Below are positions 27,494-36,185 of a stretch of DNA of 53,268 bases, one piece after another. The stretch's first letter is position 1, and every line of letters starts with the position of its first letter. The position numbers and the translations under genes are program-made. Below the pieces are notes generated by a model. That model was not told the DNA's origin. It ran no database searches and saw only the letters and a program-made list of their open reading frames with translations. Origin of the DNA: Candidatus Pacearchaeota archaeon (lineage in GTDB: Archaea; Nanobdellota; Nanobdellia; Pacearchaeales; GW2011-AR1); contig JAFCGC010000002.1 of NCBI GenBank assembly GCA_017608305.1, positions 1 through 53,268 on the forward strand. Direction: 5' to 3'.

Positions 27494-27744
27494 ATTAAAA
27501 CAACCTACGGTTTTTTTAGATTTTCCCTTTTATTTAATGTGAACTGAATCTTTAAATGCCTTCCAAGGATTCAGATATTACACATCACCGAACTTCTAGT
27601 TTTTATAGATTTATATGCACTGAAAAAGAGTTTTGAAAGGAAATAGTCATTTGAAAGGGGTGGAATGAAATTATTTTGAAATAATGTGAATAAACCGAAA
27701 AATATATAAATTATAACAATTATAATATTTATAAGGATTATAAA

Positions 27745-27951
27745 ATGGAAATAACTACAATTGCTGTTGAAAAAAATGTTAAGGAGAAGATCAAAGAATT
27801 TGGAAATAAAGGTGAGACTTTTTCTCAAATAGTTGAAAGACTGTTAGAGAGTGCTAATAACAGGATATTACAGGATTTGTTGATGGATACTAAAAACACT
27901 GTTCCTATAGGAGTTGCATTAGCTAGAGCCAAGAAAAGATGGCAGAAGTAA
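27745..27951 (+). CDS. Putative antitoxin (VapB-like)
   Basis: Small protein KIKEFGNKGETFSQIVERLLES; overlaps the downstream RelE-like gene. Confidence 0.65.
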   Translation: MEITTIAVEKNVKEKIKEFGNKGETFSQIVERLLESANNRILQDLLMDTKNTVPIGVALARAKKRWQK

Positions 27952-28277
27952 TTGTTACTGAAAATTTAGAAAAAGAGATTAACAAAAAGTTTAAGGTAGA
28001 GTCTGTTAAAATTTTTGAGCTTATTTACTCTTTAAGGGAGAACCCAAAAAAAGGAAAGATTGTTGGTCAAGTGAAGGGAATTGTAATTAAAGAATTGAAA
28101 TATAAATCATATAGATTTTATTTTATTAAAGAGGGTTATAAATTAAAGGTTTTAGGTATTGGCGAACTAAAGAATTTAATAATTAAGTTTGTTAGAATGT
28201 CAGATAAAAAATCCCAACAAAAAATTATTAATGAAATAAAAATAGTTTTAAGAAAATTAGGTGAAGAAGGGTTTTAG
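27939..28277 (+). CDS. RelE/ParE-like toxin
   Basis: LRENPKKGKIVGQVKGIVIKELKYKSYRFYFIKEGYKLKVLGI. Confidence 0.65.
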   Translation: MAEVIVTENLEKEINKKFKVESVKIFELIYSLRENPKKGKIVGQVKGIVIKELKYKSYRFYFIKEGYKLKVLGIGELKNLIIKFVRMSDKKSQQKIINEIKIVLRKLGEEGF

Positions 28278-28348
28278 AATTGTTGCCCTAACGTTATATT
28301 ATTTTTAATTATCTATATCTTTATATATTATTTACTTATTGTTAAGTG

Positions 28349-28606
28349 ATGGCTAAAGTTTTGGAAGTAACTTTGCTTAGGGAAAAGTTATCAGAGGATT
28401 TTAACATAGCTTTTGCATATGTTAAACAGTTTGTTCCCGATTTAAAAGTAAATCTTTTATGTGCTCCATTAGGGTTGAATTATTCTGTTCCCTCTCCAGT
28501 GGTTGTTTTTAAAGATGATAACTCTGAATTTAATTTTAGAAGAGAGTATGGAAGAGAGGGATTGTCTTTAGTTCAGGATGTTGTTAAGGGAAAAAAATTC
28601 TTTTAA
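28349..28606 (+). CDS. Hypothetical protein
   Basis: ORF; TATA-like region upstream. Confidence 0.45.
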   Translation: MAKVLEVTLLREKLSEDFNIAFAYVKQFVPDLKVNLLCAPLGLNYSVPSPVVVFKDDNSEFNFRREYGREGLSLVQDVVKGKKFF

Positions 28607-28612
28607 AAATGA

Positions 28613-29173
28613 TTACTTTTTATAATTCTTCAATGCTTGTTTTACGTTTTTCAATAACTGTGTCATGCTAAATTCTAGTTGTTGTTTGTTTTTTGTTCCT
28701 GTACAAACAAGTTTTCCATTACTAAACAATAAGAAAGTTGCATTTGGTTCTATTAGTTTATATACTAAACCTGGAAATTGTTCTGGTTCATATTCTGTGT
28801 TTTCCATCTCCAGAGCTAAAAAATTGAGATTAAGTTTAAGGTTAATTGTTCCAGAAGCAACAATATTTTGAACTGTTATTTTTGGCTTTGTAGTTATTTT
28901 GACATTTATTTTTTTAAGTTGTTTGATTACTGCTTGAATAACTTGTCTTACTTGGGCTACTGATTTTGTTCCTGTGCATACAAGATTTCCTGAACTAAAT
29001 ACTAATACAGCTGATTTTGGTTCTTTTATTCTTAAAACAAGTCCTGGAAATGTTTCTGGATTATATTCTGTATTTGGTTGTGTCCTAGCTAATTTTGTCA
29101 AAGGAACTGGTTTTTCTAGAGAAGTAGTTGCTACAATATTTTGGATTTTGTAGTTTGATTTGGATTTTACCAT
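28613..29173 (-). CDS. tbp: TATA-box-binding protein
   Basis: Two direct repeats: NTEYNPETFPGLVLRIKEPKSAVLVFSSGNLVCTGTKS / NTEYEPEQFPGLVYKLIEPNATFLLFSNGKLVCTGTKN. Confidence 0.96.
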   Translation of the reverse strand: MVKSKSNYKIQNIVATTSLEKPVPLTKLARTQPNTEYNPETFPGLVLRIKEPKSAVLVFSSGNLVCTGTKSVAQVRQVIQAVIKQLKKINVKITTKPKITVQNIVASGTINLKLNLNFLALEMENTEYEPEQFPGLVYKLIEPNATFLLFSNGKLVCTGTKNKQQLEFSMTQLLKNVKQALKNYKK

Positions 29174-29254
29174 TTTCTATTAGTAAAATGATAGAAAAAT
29201 CTATTTATAAAGGTATCGAGGAGGGTTTTTAAACAATTTATTGTTGGTTTTTAG

Positions 29255-29821
29255 ATGGTAAAGAGATGCACATGGCCTGGTGAAAATAAGGTAATGATAG
29301 AGTATCATGATAAAGAATGGGGTGTGCCTTTACACGACGATAAAAAATTATTTGAGTTTTTAGTTTTAGATGCTTTTCAAGCTGGTTTGAGTTGGCAAAT
29401 AGTCTTGAATAAAAGACAAGGATTTAGAAAAGCTTTTTCTGGTTTTGATTATAAAAAGATAGCTAAATTTACTGATAAAGATGTTGAGAGATTAAAACAA
29501 GATGTCTCTATTATTAGGAATGGCTTGAAAATTAAAGCCACTATTACTAATGCTCAGAAATTTTTAGAAATACAAAAACAGTTTGGAAGTTTTGATAAAT
29601 ATATTTGGCAGTTTGTTAATCATAAACCTATTGATAATAAGTTTAAACATGTGAGTGAATTGCCTGCTAAAACAAAAGAGAGTGATGCAATGAGTGAGGA
29701 TTTAAAGAAGAGGGGATTTAAGTTTGTTGGTTCAACGATTTGTTATGCATTTATGCAAGCAGCAGGAATGGTTAATGATCATACTATAGATTGTTTTAGG
29801 TATGGGGAAGTTAGTAAATAA
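29255..29821 (+). CDS. tag: DNA-3-methyladenine glycosylase I
   Basis: RCTWPGENKVMIEYHDKEWGVPLHDDKKLFEFLVLDAFQAGLSW...VGSTICYAFMQAAGMVNDHTIDCFRY. Confidence 0.94.
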   Translation: MVKRCTWPGENKVMIEYHDKEWGVPLHDDKKLFEFLVLDAFQAGLSWQIVLNKRQGFRKAFSGFDYKKIAKFTDKDVERLKQDVSIIRNGLKIKATITNAQKFLEIQKQFGSFDKYIWQFVNHKPIDNKFKHVSELPAKTKESDAMSEDLKKRGFKFVGSTICYAFMQAAGMVNDHTIDCFRYGEVSK

Positions 29822-29931
29822 TCATTTGATTATTTGATTTCTACTTCAAATAATCCTTAACTCCCCTATCTGGGTGTTGCAGGATTTTATTAATTAGAAA
29901 GTCATTTAAAAGATTGCAACATTATTTCTTT

Positions 29932-30810
29932 ATGAAACCTTATGATTTACACAACCATACTTCTCTTTCACCAGATGGGGCAATAAGTGGGGAAGAATTA
30001 ATAGATCTTGCAGTAAAAAATGGGGTAAAGGGATTAGGTATTTGTGACCATGATACTTTTCCTGATGAAAGCCTATACGAATATGCTAATAAAAAAGGTT
30101 TACGGCTTGCTCTAGGAATTGAGTTTTCTTGTGATAAAGCCCATATTATTGGATATAATATGAAAATCAAGAAAGAAGATAAAGAATTTATTGAAAAAAG
30201 ACGCAACAAGATGAAAGAAAGTTATGTTTCTGTATCTAAAAAGTTAGTTGATGGATTAAAAAAAGATGGAATTGATATAACTTATAGTGAAGTAGAAAAA
30301 TTTTATAATAAGAAAAATCCTCAAAAGCTATTTGTATTAAAATATCTTGCAGAAAAACTCAAATTATTTCCTTCTTGGGCAGAGGCAAGAAAACACTTTC
30401 AAGATAAAACATACTATGTTAAAGATGGGCAAGATGTTGCTAAGCTTCCACCAGTAAAAATAATCAAATTAATTCATGATGCTGGAGGCTTTGCCATTTG
30501 GGCGCACCCGTTTATGACCCCAGAACCAACAAGAAAAGAATATTTTAAGTTGTTTCAGGAAAACGGAATTGATGCAATAGAAGCATCTTATGCATATCAC
30601 GAGAATGGTTATAATGGAACTGAATCAAATGAAGAATTAGAAAAAGGAATTAGAAAAAAGCTAGAAAAAATGCAAATCCCCATTTCTGGAGGGTCTGATA
30701 GCCATTTTCCCCTAAAAACATACGCTAATCTTAAACCAATTATGCCTGGAGATTTTGGGATAACTCAAAGAGAATTAGAAGATATTAATGTAATCTTTAA
30801 GAAGGAATAA
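29932..30810 (+). CDS. PHP-domain phosphoesterase
   Basis: YDLHNHTSLSPDG, GICDHDTFPD, AIWAHPFMTPE, SGGSDSHFP. Confidence 0.9.
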   Translation: MKPYDLHNHTSLSPDGAISGEELIDLAVKNGVKGLGICDHDTFPDESLYEYANKKGLRLALGIEFSCDKAHIIGYNMKIKKEDKEFIEKRRNKMKESYVSVSKKLVDGLKKDGIDITYSEVEKFYNKKNPQKLFVLKYLAEKLKLFPSWAEARKHFQDKTYYVKDGQDVAKLPPVKIIKLIHDAGGFAIWAHPFMTPEPTRKEYFKLFQENGIDAIEASYAYHENGYNGTESNEELEKGIRKKLEKMQIPISGGSDSHFPLKTYANLKPIMPGDFGITQRELEDINVIFKKE

Positions 30811-30886
30811 ACAATTCCCTGTTTGGGCGTTAACAGTTAATTTTATATATTTATTTTTTAGATAGTCCATTTTGGTATGGGGAAGT

Positions 30887-32599
30887 TCAACCATATTTCC
30901 AGTTTCTTTTTTGATTGAGAAAATCTCTTTTAACTTCTTCAAGATCTGCAATTTCCGATAGTGGTTTGTCATTTCTTAAGGCTGTAAATCTTGGAAATCT
31001 TAAAGCCCACCCAGAATTATAATTTGGAGATTTTTGAATTTCTTGATAGGTGACAGAGATGACTATTTTAGGTTTTATCTCAACTCTTTTTCCTTTTTCT
31101 TTAGTTATTAAAGGAGTTAGTAGTTTAGAGAGTTGATCAAAAGTTACTTTGCCTTCTGCTTCTTTTTCATTTATTCCTGTTCCCATTTTTCCTATTTCAA
31201 GATATTCCCCTTTATTTTTCCCTTTACATGATAAAATGAATGAAGACATCCAACCAGAACGTTTTCCTGCACCATATTCTGCTCCTGTAATTACTAAATC
31301 AAGATCTTTTTCTGTTGGTTTAACTTTTAACATGTGGCCTACTCTTGATCCTGGATTATATTCTGCTTTAAGATTTTTCATCATAATTCCTTCTTGATTA
31401 TCTTTCAGGGCTTTTTTGTAGAATTCTTCTGCTCTTTTTTCATTTTTAGTAATTATTTGTTTTGCATGAATTATTTTGTAAGGATGATTTTTAATTATTT
31501 TTTTAATTATTTTTGTTCTTTTTTCAAATGGTTTACTTAAAAGAGATTCCCCATTATAGTAAAGAATATCAAAAACATTTATTTCAATAGGAAGTTTTTT
31601 TTCAAGATCTTCTATATTGTATTTTCTTCTTATTCTCTGACTTATATTTTGAAAAGGTTGATATTCTTTTGTTTTTGAATCAAACCCCACTGCTTCTGAA
31701 TCTAGAATAAAAGAGTTGCCTTTGGTATATTTTTTAATATATTTTACAACTTCTGGAAATTGTTTAGTCACATTTTCTAAGCTTCTTGTAAAGCAAATTA
31801 TTTTTTCATATTGTTTGTGAATAATTAATCTAAATCCATCATATTTGTATTCTATTGCACAAGGTTTTCCAAGAGCTTTAAATCCGGCTTTAATGTCTTT
31901 TGCTTTTTGAGCTAACATTGCTTTAATTGGTTTTCCAATTTCTACATGCAGTTTTTCTAAATTTTTTGCTTTCCCTGTTTTTGCTAACTCAAAAACAGCT
32001 GCAAGATCATTTGATCTATCTATTGCTTTTTGAATTTTAGAAGATGCTTCCTTAGGGTCTTTGAAAAAAGTTTTAGCTAGGCAATCTCTAACTGTTGCTT
32101 CTTTTAATCCAATTCGTAAATCTCCAATTAAAGTTCTTATGAGATATTTTGCTTCAATAGGAGAAACAGATGTTAAAAGTTCAGTTATAAGTCCTAATTT
32201 TTTTGCAACTGTGCCTTTTCCTTCAAGTTCTGGAAGTTTTCTAAGATTTGTTAGAACTTTTTCTATTGTAATTATATGGGAATGTAGTGTGGATTGCTTT
32301 TTCTTTTTTGTGAGTTCTTCTGCGACTTTACCTAAATCTCCAATTTTTTTCCAGTGTTTTGTTACTTCATTTGCTTCTGTTCCTGTTGATTTTGAAATAG
32401 CTTTAATTGCTATTTGATTGCTGATCCCAATTCTTCTTTCATCATATTCTGGATAAATATCTCCAAGAAGCAAATACATTACATCTTTATTTTCTTTAGA
32501 TAGGATATTTAAAAATTTAGATAATATGTCTATTTTTTCGAGCCTTTTTGTTGTAGAAGATAAATTTTCATATAATTGTGCTAGTTTTTTGTATATCAT
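30887..32599 (-). CDS. lig: ATP-dependent DNA ligase
   Basis: CAIEYKYDGFRLIIHKQ nucleotidyltransferase motif; QEGIMMKNLKAEYNPGSRVGHMLKVK; start likely at MIYKKLAQ. Confidence 0.95.
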   Translation of the reverse strand: MIYKKLAQLYENLSSTTKRLEKIDILSKFLNILSKENKDVMYLLLGDIYPEYDERRIGISNQIAIKAISKSTGTEANEVTKHWKKIGDLGKVAEELTKKKKQSTLHSHIITIEKVLTNLRKLPELEGKGTVAKKLGLITELLTSVSPIEAKYLIRTLIGDLRIGLKEATVRDCLAKTFFKDPKEASSKIQKAIDRSNDLAAVFELAKTGKAKNLEKLHVEIGKPIKAMLAQKAKDIKAGFKALGKPCAIEYKYDGFRLIIHKQYEKIICFTRSLENVTKQFPEVVKYIKKYTKGNSFILDSEAVGFDSKTKEYQPFQNISQRIRRKYNIEDLEKKLPIEINVFDILYYNGESLLSKPFEKRTKIIKKIIKNHPYKIIHAKQIITKNEKRAEEFYKKALKDNQEGIMMKNLKAEYNPGSRVGHMLKVKPTEKDLDLVITGAEYGAGKRSGWMSSFILSCKGKNKGEYLEIGKMGTGINEKEAEGKVTFDQLSKLLTPLITKEKGKRVEIKPKIVISVTYQEIQKSPNYNSGWALRFPRFTALRNDKPLSEIADLEEVKRDFLNQKRNWKYG

Positions 32600-32637
32600 T
32601 TTCTCTTTTATTTTTATAAGAAAAATAACTTTAAAAC

Positions 32638-33009
32638 TTATTCGCTTTTCCAAAGCCCATGCAAGTTACAGTATTCTCTTGCAGAGACAGGTGTAAAAGA
32701 GAATTCAGCTTCTGGTTTTTGATTTGATTTAAGAAAAACTTTACAAGTATGTCCTGGTTTAGATGTTGCTTCGATCCACTCAATAAAGTGTTCAGGTTCC
32801 ATAGGATGTTCTATGCTTCCTATTTTTACTTTATTTCCTTCAATTACAGGAATATGTTTTTCTTGAATTCTGTCTGTTGTGTTTTCAGTCATTAAGTTCA
32901 TTGGTTTTCCGCAACAAACTAATTCTCCTGCTCCTGTGTGTAGAACCTCAACTATGTTTCCACATATTTCACACTTGTATATTTGTTTTAATTGAGTTGG
33001 TATTTTACA
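32638..33009 (-). pseudogene. Desulfoferrodoxin/superoxide reductase frame; N-terminal desulforedoxin domain in frame but no canonical start codon
   Basis: Open frame [65 protein letters not shown]...[13 protein letters not shown]...[13 protein letters not shown]; upstream ATG (33010-33008) is out of frame and followed directly by TAA. Confidence 0.8.
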
Positions 33010-33338
33010 TTATAAATGATGCCTCACCTTTTATAATTTTTTCCAATATTTTTATTGTTTTTTCTACTGGGGTATGCATTATGTGTGAAGAAGTATAATA
33101 GGTTTGTACTGTGTTTCTTGGCATATTAAATGAATTTTTTCTTCTTGTAGAATTTCGTTGTGTGTCATAATTTTTATGATATTCATTATATTCTTGAACT
33201 TTTTCTGGATTTTTTGATCTCCACCTTCTAGTATATAAGCACCTAATTTCTTTTCTTCCTTGTTTTAGTCCATATTCTTTGATTAAACATTTTTTTTTCT
33301 TTTTTGCTTACAATAGGAACTGCATATATTTGAATCAT
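33005..33338 (-). pseudogene. Small ORF of unknown function split by a frameshift in a 9-nt A tract
   Basis: MIQIYAVPIVSKKEKK | KCLIKEYGLKQGRKEIRCLYTRRWRSKNPEKVQEYNEYHKNYDTQ...KGEASFIM*; T9 on + strand at 33290-33298. Confidence 0.5.
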
Positions 33339-33405
33339 AATTTTTTTAGATTTAAAGACTTTTTAAAGATTGTTTTATTAGAATTAGTATTCTTCATAAA
33401 TTAGT

Positions 33406-33972
33406 TCATAATATGCTTTTGGGGTGGTCACAAGAAGGACATATTTCAGGAGGTTGAGTTCCATAAAATGTATAACCACACTCTCTGCATACCCACCAAA
33501 CTTCCTTTGATTTTTTAAAAAAAGTATCGTTTTTTACTTGTTCTAATAATTTTTTATATCTCTCTTCATGATTTTTTTCAGCAATTGCAATAGACCTTAA
33601 TCTTTTTGAAATTTCAGGTAAATTTTCTCTTTCTGTTATTTCTGCAAATTCTGGATACATTTTAGTGTGTTCATAATTTTCCCCATTAATTGCTGCTTGT
33701 AAATTGTCTTCTGTTGTGCTGTAAACAGTTGGTGCAACTGCTTCTACTGTAATTTCCTCATCAGCCTTTTTTCCTAGTTTTTTTTTGAGCTCTTGAATAT
33801 GTTCAAATAATCTTTTTGCATGAACTTTTTCTTGATCTGCTGTCAATAGAAATATTTCTGCTATTTGTTCAAATCCTTCTTTTTTTGCAATTTTCGCATA
33901 ATATGTATATCTATTACGAGCCTATGATTCACCTATGAATGCTTTTGTTAGGTTTTTTAGAGTTTGTTCCAT
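33406..33972 (-). pseudogene. Rubrerythrin with in-frame TAG at codon 17 (33922-33924)
   Basis: MEQTLKNLTKAFIGES*ARNRYTYYAKIAKKEGFEQIAEIFLLTADQEKVHAKRLFEHI...; conserved diiron and C-terminal rubredoxin (CRECGYTFYGTQPPEICPSCDHP) otherwise intact. Confidence 0.9.
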
Positions 33973-34050
33973 ATCAAAACCTCCTGCGGGTTTTAATGAA
34001 TCCAACATCCAAAGGAATCTTTTCTGATGCCTCTGATAAGATCCAAGTGA
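33973..34050 (-). promoter_or_regulatory. Structured 5' leader (copy B) upstream of rubrerythrin
   Basis: GGATCTT/AAGATTCC stem (34038-34044/34014-34021), loop GGCAUC (34026-34031) complementary to GAUGUU (34004-34009), AAAACC-CGCAGGA-GGTTTT SD hairpin (33976-33994). Confidence 0.6.
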
Positions 34051-34156
34051 TTAAGTAATATAATTATGGTTTAAATAAATTTTGGTGAAAATGATTTCAT
34101 AGGGAATTATTTTGGAATATCTAAATGCTTTTAAATAACCTCTCTCTTTTTTTTTG

Positions 34157-34678
34157 ATGAGTCGAGAAGGACATAGATATATTCTGGATGACCAAGATAA
34201 AGGAGTCAAGGTTGATATTACTGTAAATTCAATTCCTGTAGAATGTGATGGAAAAAAAGCAAGAGTTTATTTGCTTCCTGGTGTTCCAAAAGAAGCTGGT
34301 CGTATTGATTCAGAAATAGGAGTTAGTCTCGATAAGATGCTTTCTTTTCTTGAGGAAAAAGCAGGTATTTCTACTGATTCTCTTAAAAGATCTAAGAAAA
34401 TACTTGAAAAATACAAGGGTAGGTTAATTGATACTTCTAGTATCCTTTACTATGCTAACGAACAAAATAGGTTTGATGAGTTTGCTGAAAGATTAGAACA
34501 AGAATATTCTAAATTGAGTCATATTCCTTCTGATATGATGTTTGCTAGAACAGATGTTATGGCTTTTTTTCATAAACTTTATATGGATTTAGATATTGGT
34601 AATAAAAAAGAACAAAAGAAGTTTATTAATTTTGAGAAGAGTTTAGGTGGTCCTGGTCTTATTGTTTTTCCTGATTAA
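34157..34678 (+). CDS. Hypothetical protein
   Basis: ORF preceded by TTTTAAATAACC promoter-like element. Confidence 0.55.
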   Translation: MSREGHRYILDDQDKGVKVDITVNSIPVECDGKKARVYLLPGVPKEAGRIDSEIGVSLDKMLSFLEEKAGISTDSLKRSKKILEKYKGRLIDTSSILYYANEQNRFDEFAERLEQEYSKLSHIPSDMMFARTDVMAFFHKLYMDLDIGNKKEQKKFINFEKSLGGPGLIVFPD

Positions 34679-34680
34679 TT

Positions 34681-35253
34681 TTATTTCCCACGTCTTTTTC
34701 CTGCTCTGACACTTGGTCTTGTTTTTGAAGTAGGATGTTTGTTTCTTAGACCACGAGATTTTTTCCCTGCACTTGTTAATCCTCTTAGAACACGCTTTTT
34801 ATTTGCTGGTTTTGTTATCCAGTTTATTTTTTTATCTTTTTTTATCTCAGATTTATTTGGATCAACACAAATGACTTCATAAAAATAATGAATTCCATCT
34901 TGTCCAATAACATAAGAGTTTAGAACTTCGAGATTTTTATGTTTTCTTTGAACTCTTGATTCTGCAATCCATTTATAATTCATTTTTAGATTTTTACGAG
35001 TGTGTAATCTTTTTGATCTTCTTCCTTTATTTGGTCTTGGTCTTTTATGGCCACCCCTCTTTAATCTTATTCTTATTATCACAAACCCTTTTTTAGCTCT
35101 ATAGCCTAAACTTCTAGCTCGGTCAATTCTTAGAGGTTTGTCTACTTTAATCTGAACAGGATCTTTTCTCCAGACTATCATTCTCTCTCTCAGAGTTTTA
35201 GTATCTGGTTTTTTCCATGCTTGTCTTATATAGTGATACATTCCTTTAGCCAT
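34681..35253 (-). CDS. rpl15e: 50S ribosomal protein L15e
   Basis: MAKGMYHYIRQAWKKPD...RARSLGYRAKKGFVIIRIRLKRGGHKRPRPNKGRRSKR. Confidence 0.96.
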   Translation of the reverse strand: MAKGMYHYIRQAWKKPDTKTLRERMIVWRKDPVQIKVDKPLRIDRARSLGYRAKKGFVIIRIRLKRGGHKRPRPNKGRRSKRLHTRKNLKMNYKWIAESRVQRKHKNLEVLNSYVIGQDGIHYFYEVICVDPNKSEIKKDKKINWITKPANKKRVLRGLTSAGKKSRGLRNKHPTSKTRPSVRAGKRRGK

Positions 35254-35290
35254 TTTATTTTTTGTTCGAGTTAGTTTAAAAAGGTTAGCA

Positions 35291-35365
35291 TGAGGCTGCA
35301 CGGATTTGAACCGTGGACCCCTGCCTTATCAGAGCAGTGCTCTGGCCAGACTGAGCTACAGCCTC
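35291..35365 (-). tRNA. tRNA-Ile (anticodon GAU)
   Basis: GAGGCTG/CAGCCTC acceptor, GCTC...GAGC D arm, CTGCT-CTGATAA-GGCAG, CACGG-TTCAAAT-CCGTG. Confidence 0.92.
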
Positions 35366-35424
35366 ATGATATTGTAGTCAGAATGGTCTAGCTTTAGCTT
35401 TTGGCCAGACTGAGCTACAACCTC
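35366..35424 (-). repeat. Partial duplicate of the tRNA-Ile 5' half followed by unrelated hairpin-forming sequence
   Basis: GAGGTTGTAGCTCAGTCTGGCCA (35402-35424) matches tRNA-Ile 5' end with one mismatch, then diverges; TTGTAG...CTACAA and GTCTG...TAGAC can pair. Confidence 0.7.
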
Positions 35425-35467
35425 ATAATAATTTGATAAGAAAATCTTATTTAAAGCTTTTTGTTAG

Positions 35468-36139
35468 CTATTCCCCAAATCTTCTTTGTCTATCTGAGAA
35501 TTGTTGGATACACATCTGAAGATCTTCTTTTTCAAATTCAGGCCACATTTTATCTAAAAAAAACCATTCAGAATATGTTGCTTGCCAGGGTAAGAAATTT
35601 GAAGTTCTTTTTTCTCCTCCTGTTCTTATTATAAAATCAGGTTCATTTGTTAACCATAGGAATTGTTTTAAATTTTCTTCTGTTATTTTTTGTCCCGATT
35701 CTTTTAGTTTTTTTATTGCTTGGATTAATTCTTGGCGCCCCCCATAAGCAATAGCAAAATTAATCACATAGTTTGAGTAATTTTTTGTTTTTTCTTGGAT
35801 TTCATTACCTAAGTCTTGTAATTCTTGGTCTAAAAGTTCTGTTTTACCAACAAACCTTACTTTTATTTGATATTTATCTAGTCTTGAGTCTTGTTTTAAT
35901 TTTGTAGCTTCTTTTTTAAACAATTTCATCAAATATTCAAATTCTTTTTTGGGTCGATTGAAGTTTTCTAAAGAAAGACAGTAAAGAGTGAGTTCTTTTA
36001 TGTTAAATTCTCTACACCATTCCATTAAAGATTCTAGTTTTTGAGATCCATATTGGTGCCCTTTCCAAGGTTCTTTCATTAATCTTTTTGCAAATCTTCT
36101 GTTACCGTCAAGAATGATCCCTATATTTAGGCCTTTCAT
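35468..36139 (-). CDS. uppS: Polyprenyl (undecaprenyl-type) diphosphate synthase
   Basis: IGIILDGNRRFAKR, FAIAYGGRQEL, PDFIIRTGGEKRTSNFLPWQATYSEWFF. Confidence 0.95.
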   Translation of the reverse strand: MKGLNIGIILDGNRRFAKRLMKEPWKGHQYGSQKLESLMEWCREFNIKELTLYCLSLENFNRPKKEFEYLMKLFKKEATKLKQDSRLDKYQIKVRFVGKTELLDQELQDLGNEIQEKTKNYSNYVINFAIAYGGRQELIQAIKKLKESGQKITEENLKQFLWLTNEPDFIIRTGGEKRTSNFLPWQATYSEWFFLDKMWPEFEKEDLQMCIQQFSDRQRRFGE

Positions 36140-36185
36140 AGAATTATTTTAGAAAAACTATATTTAAATGTTTGTGTAGGATTAA

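Noticed and set aside
27570-27745. Possible C/D-box sRNA (TGATGTG...CTGA on minus strand)
   Set aside because: Boxes imperfect, no convincing C'/D' pair or guide target.
29800-30885. Repeated GGTATGGGGAAGTT at 29801 and 30873
   Set aside because: Short match only, one copy in the tag coding region and one at the lig 3' end; likely coincidence.
33015-33027. GAGGCATCA shared with leader B upstream of desulfoferrodoxin
   Set aside because: Only a short match, no stem, no pseudoknot partner and no SD hairpin; treated as chance.
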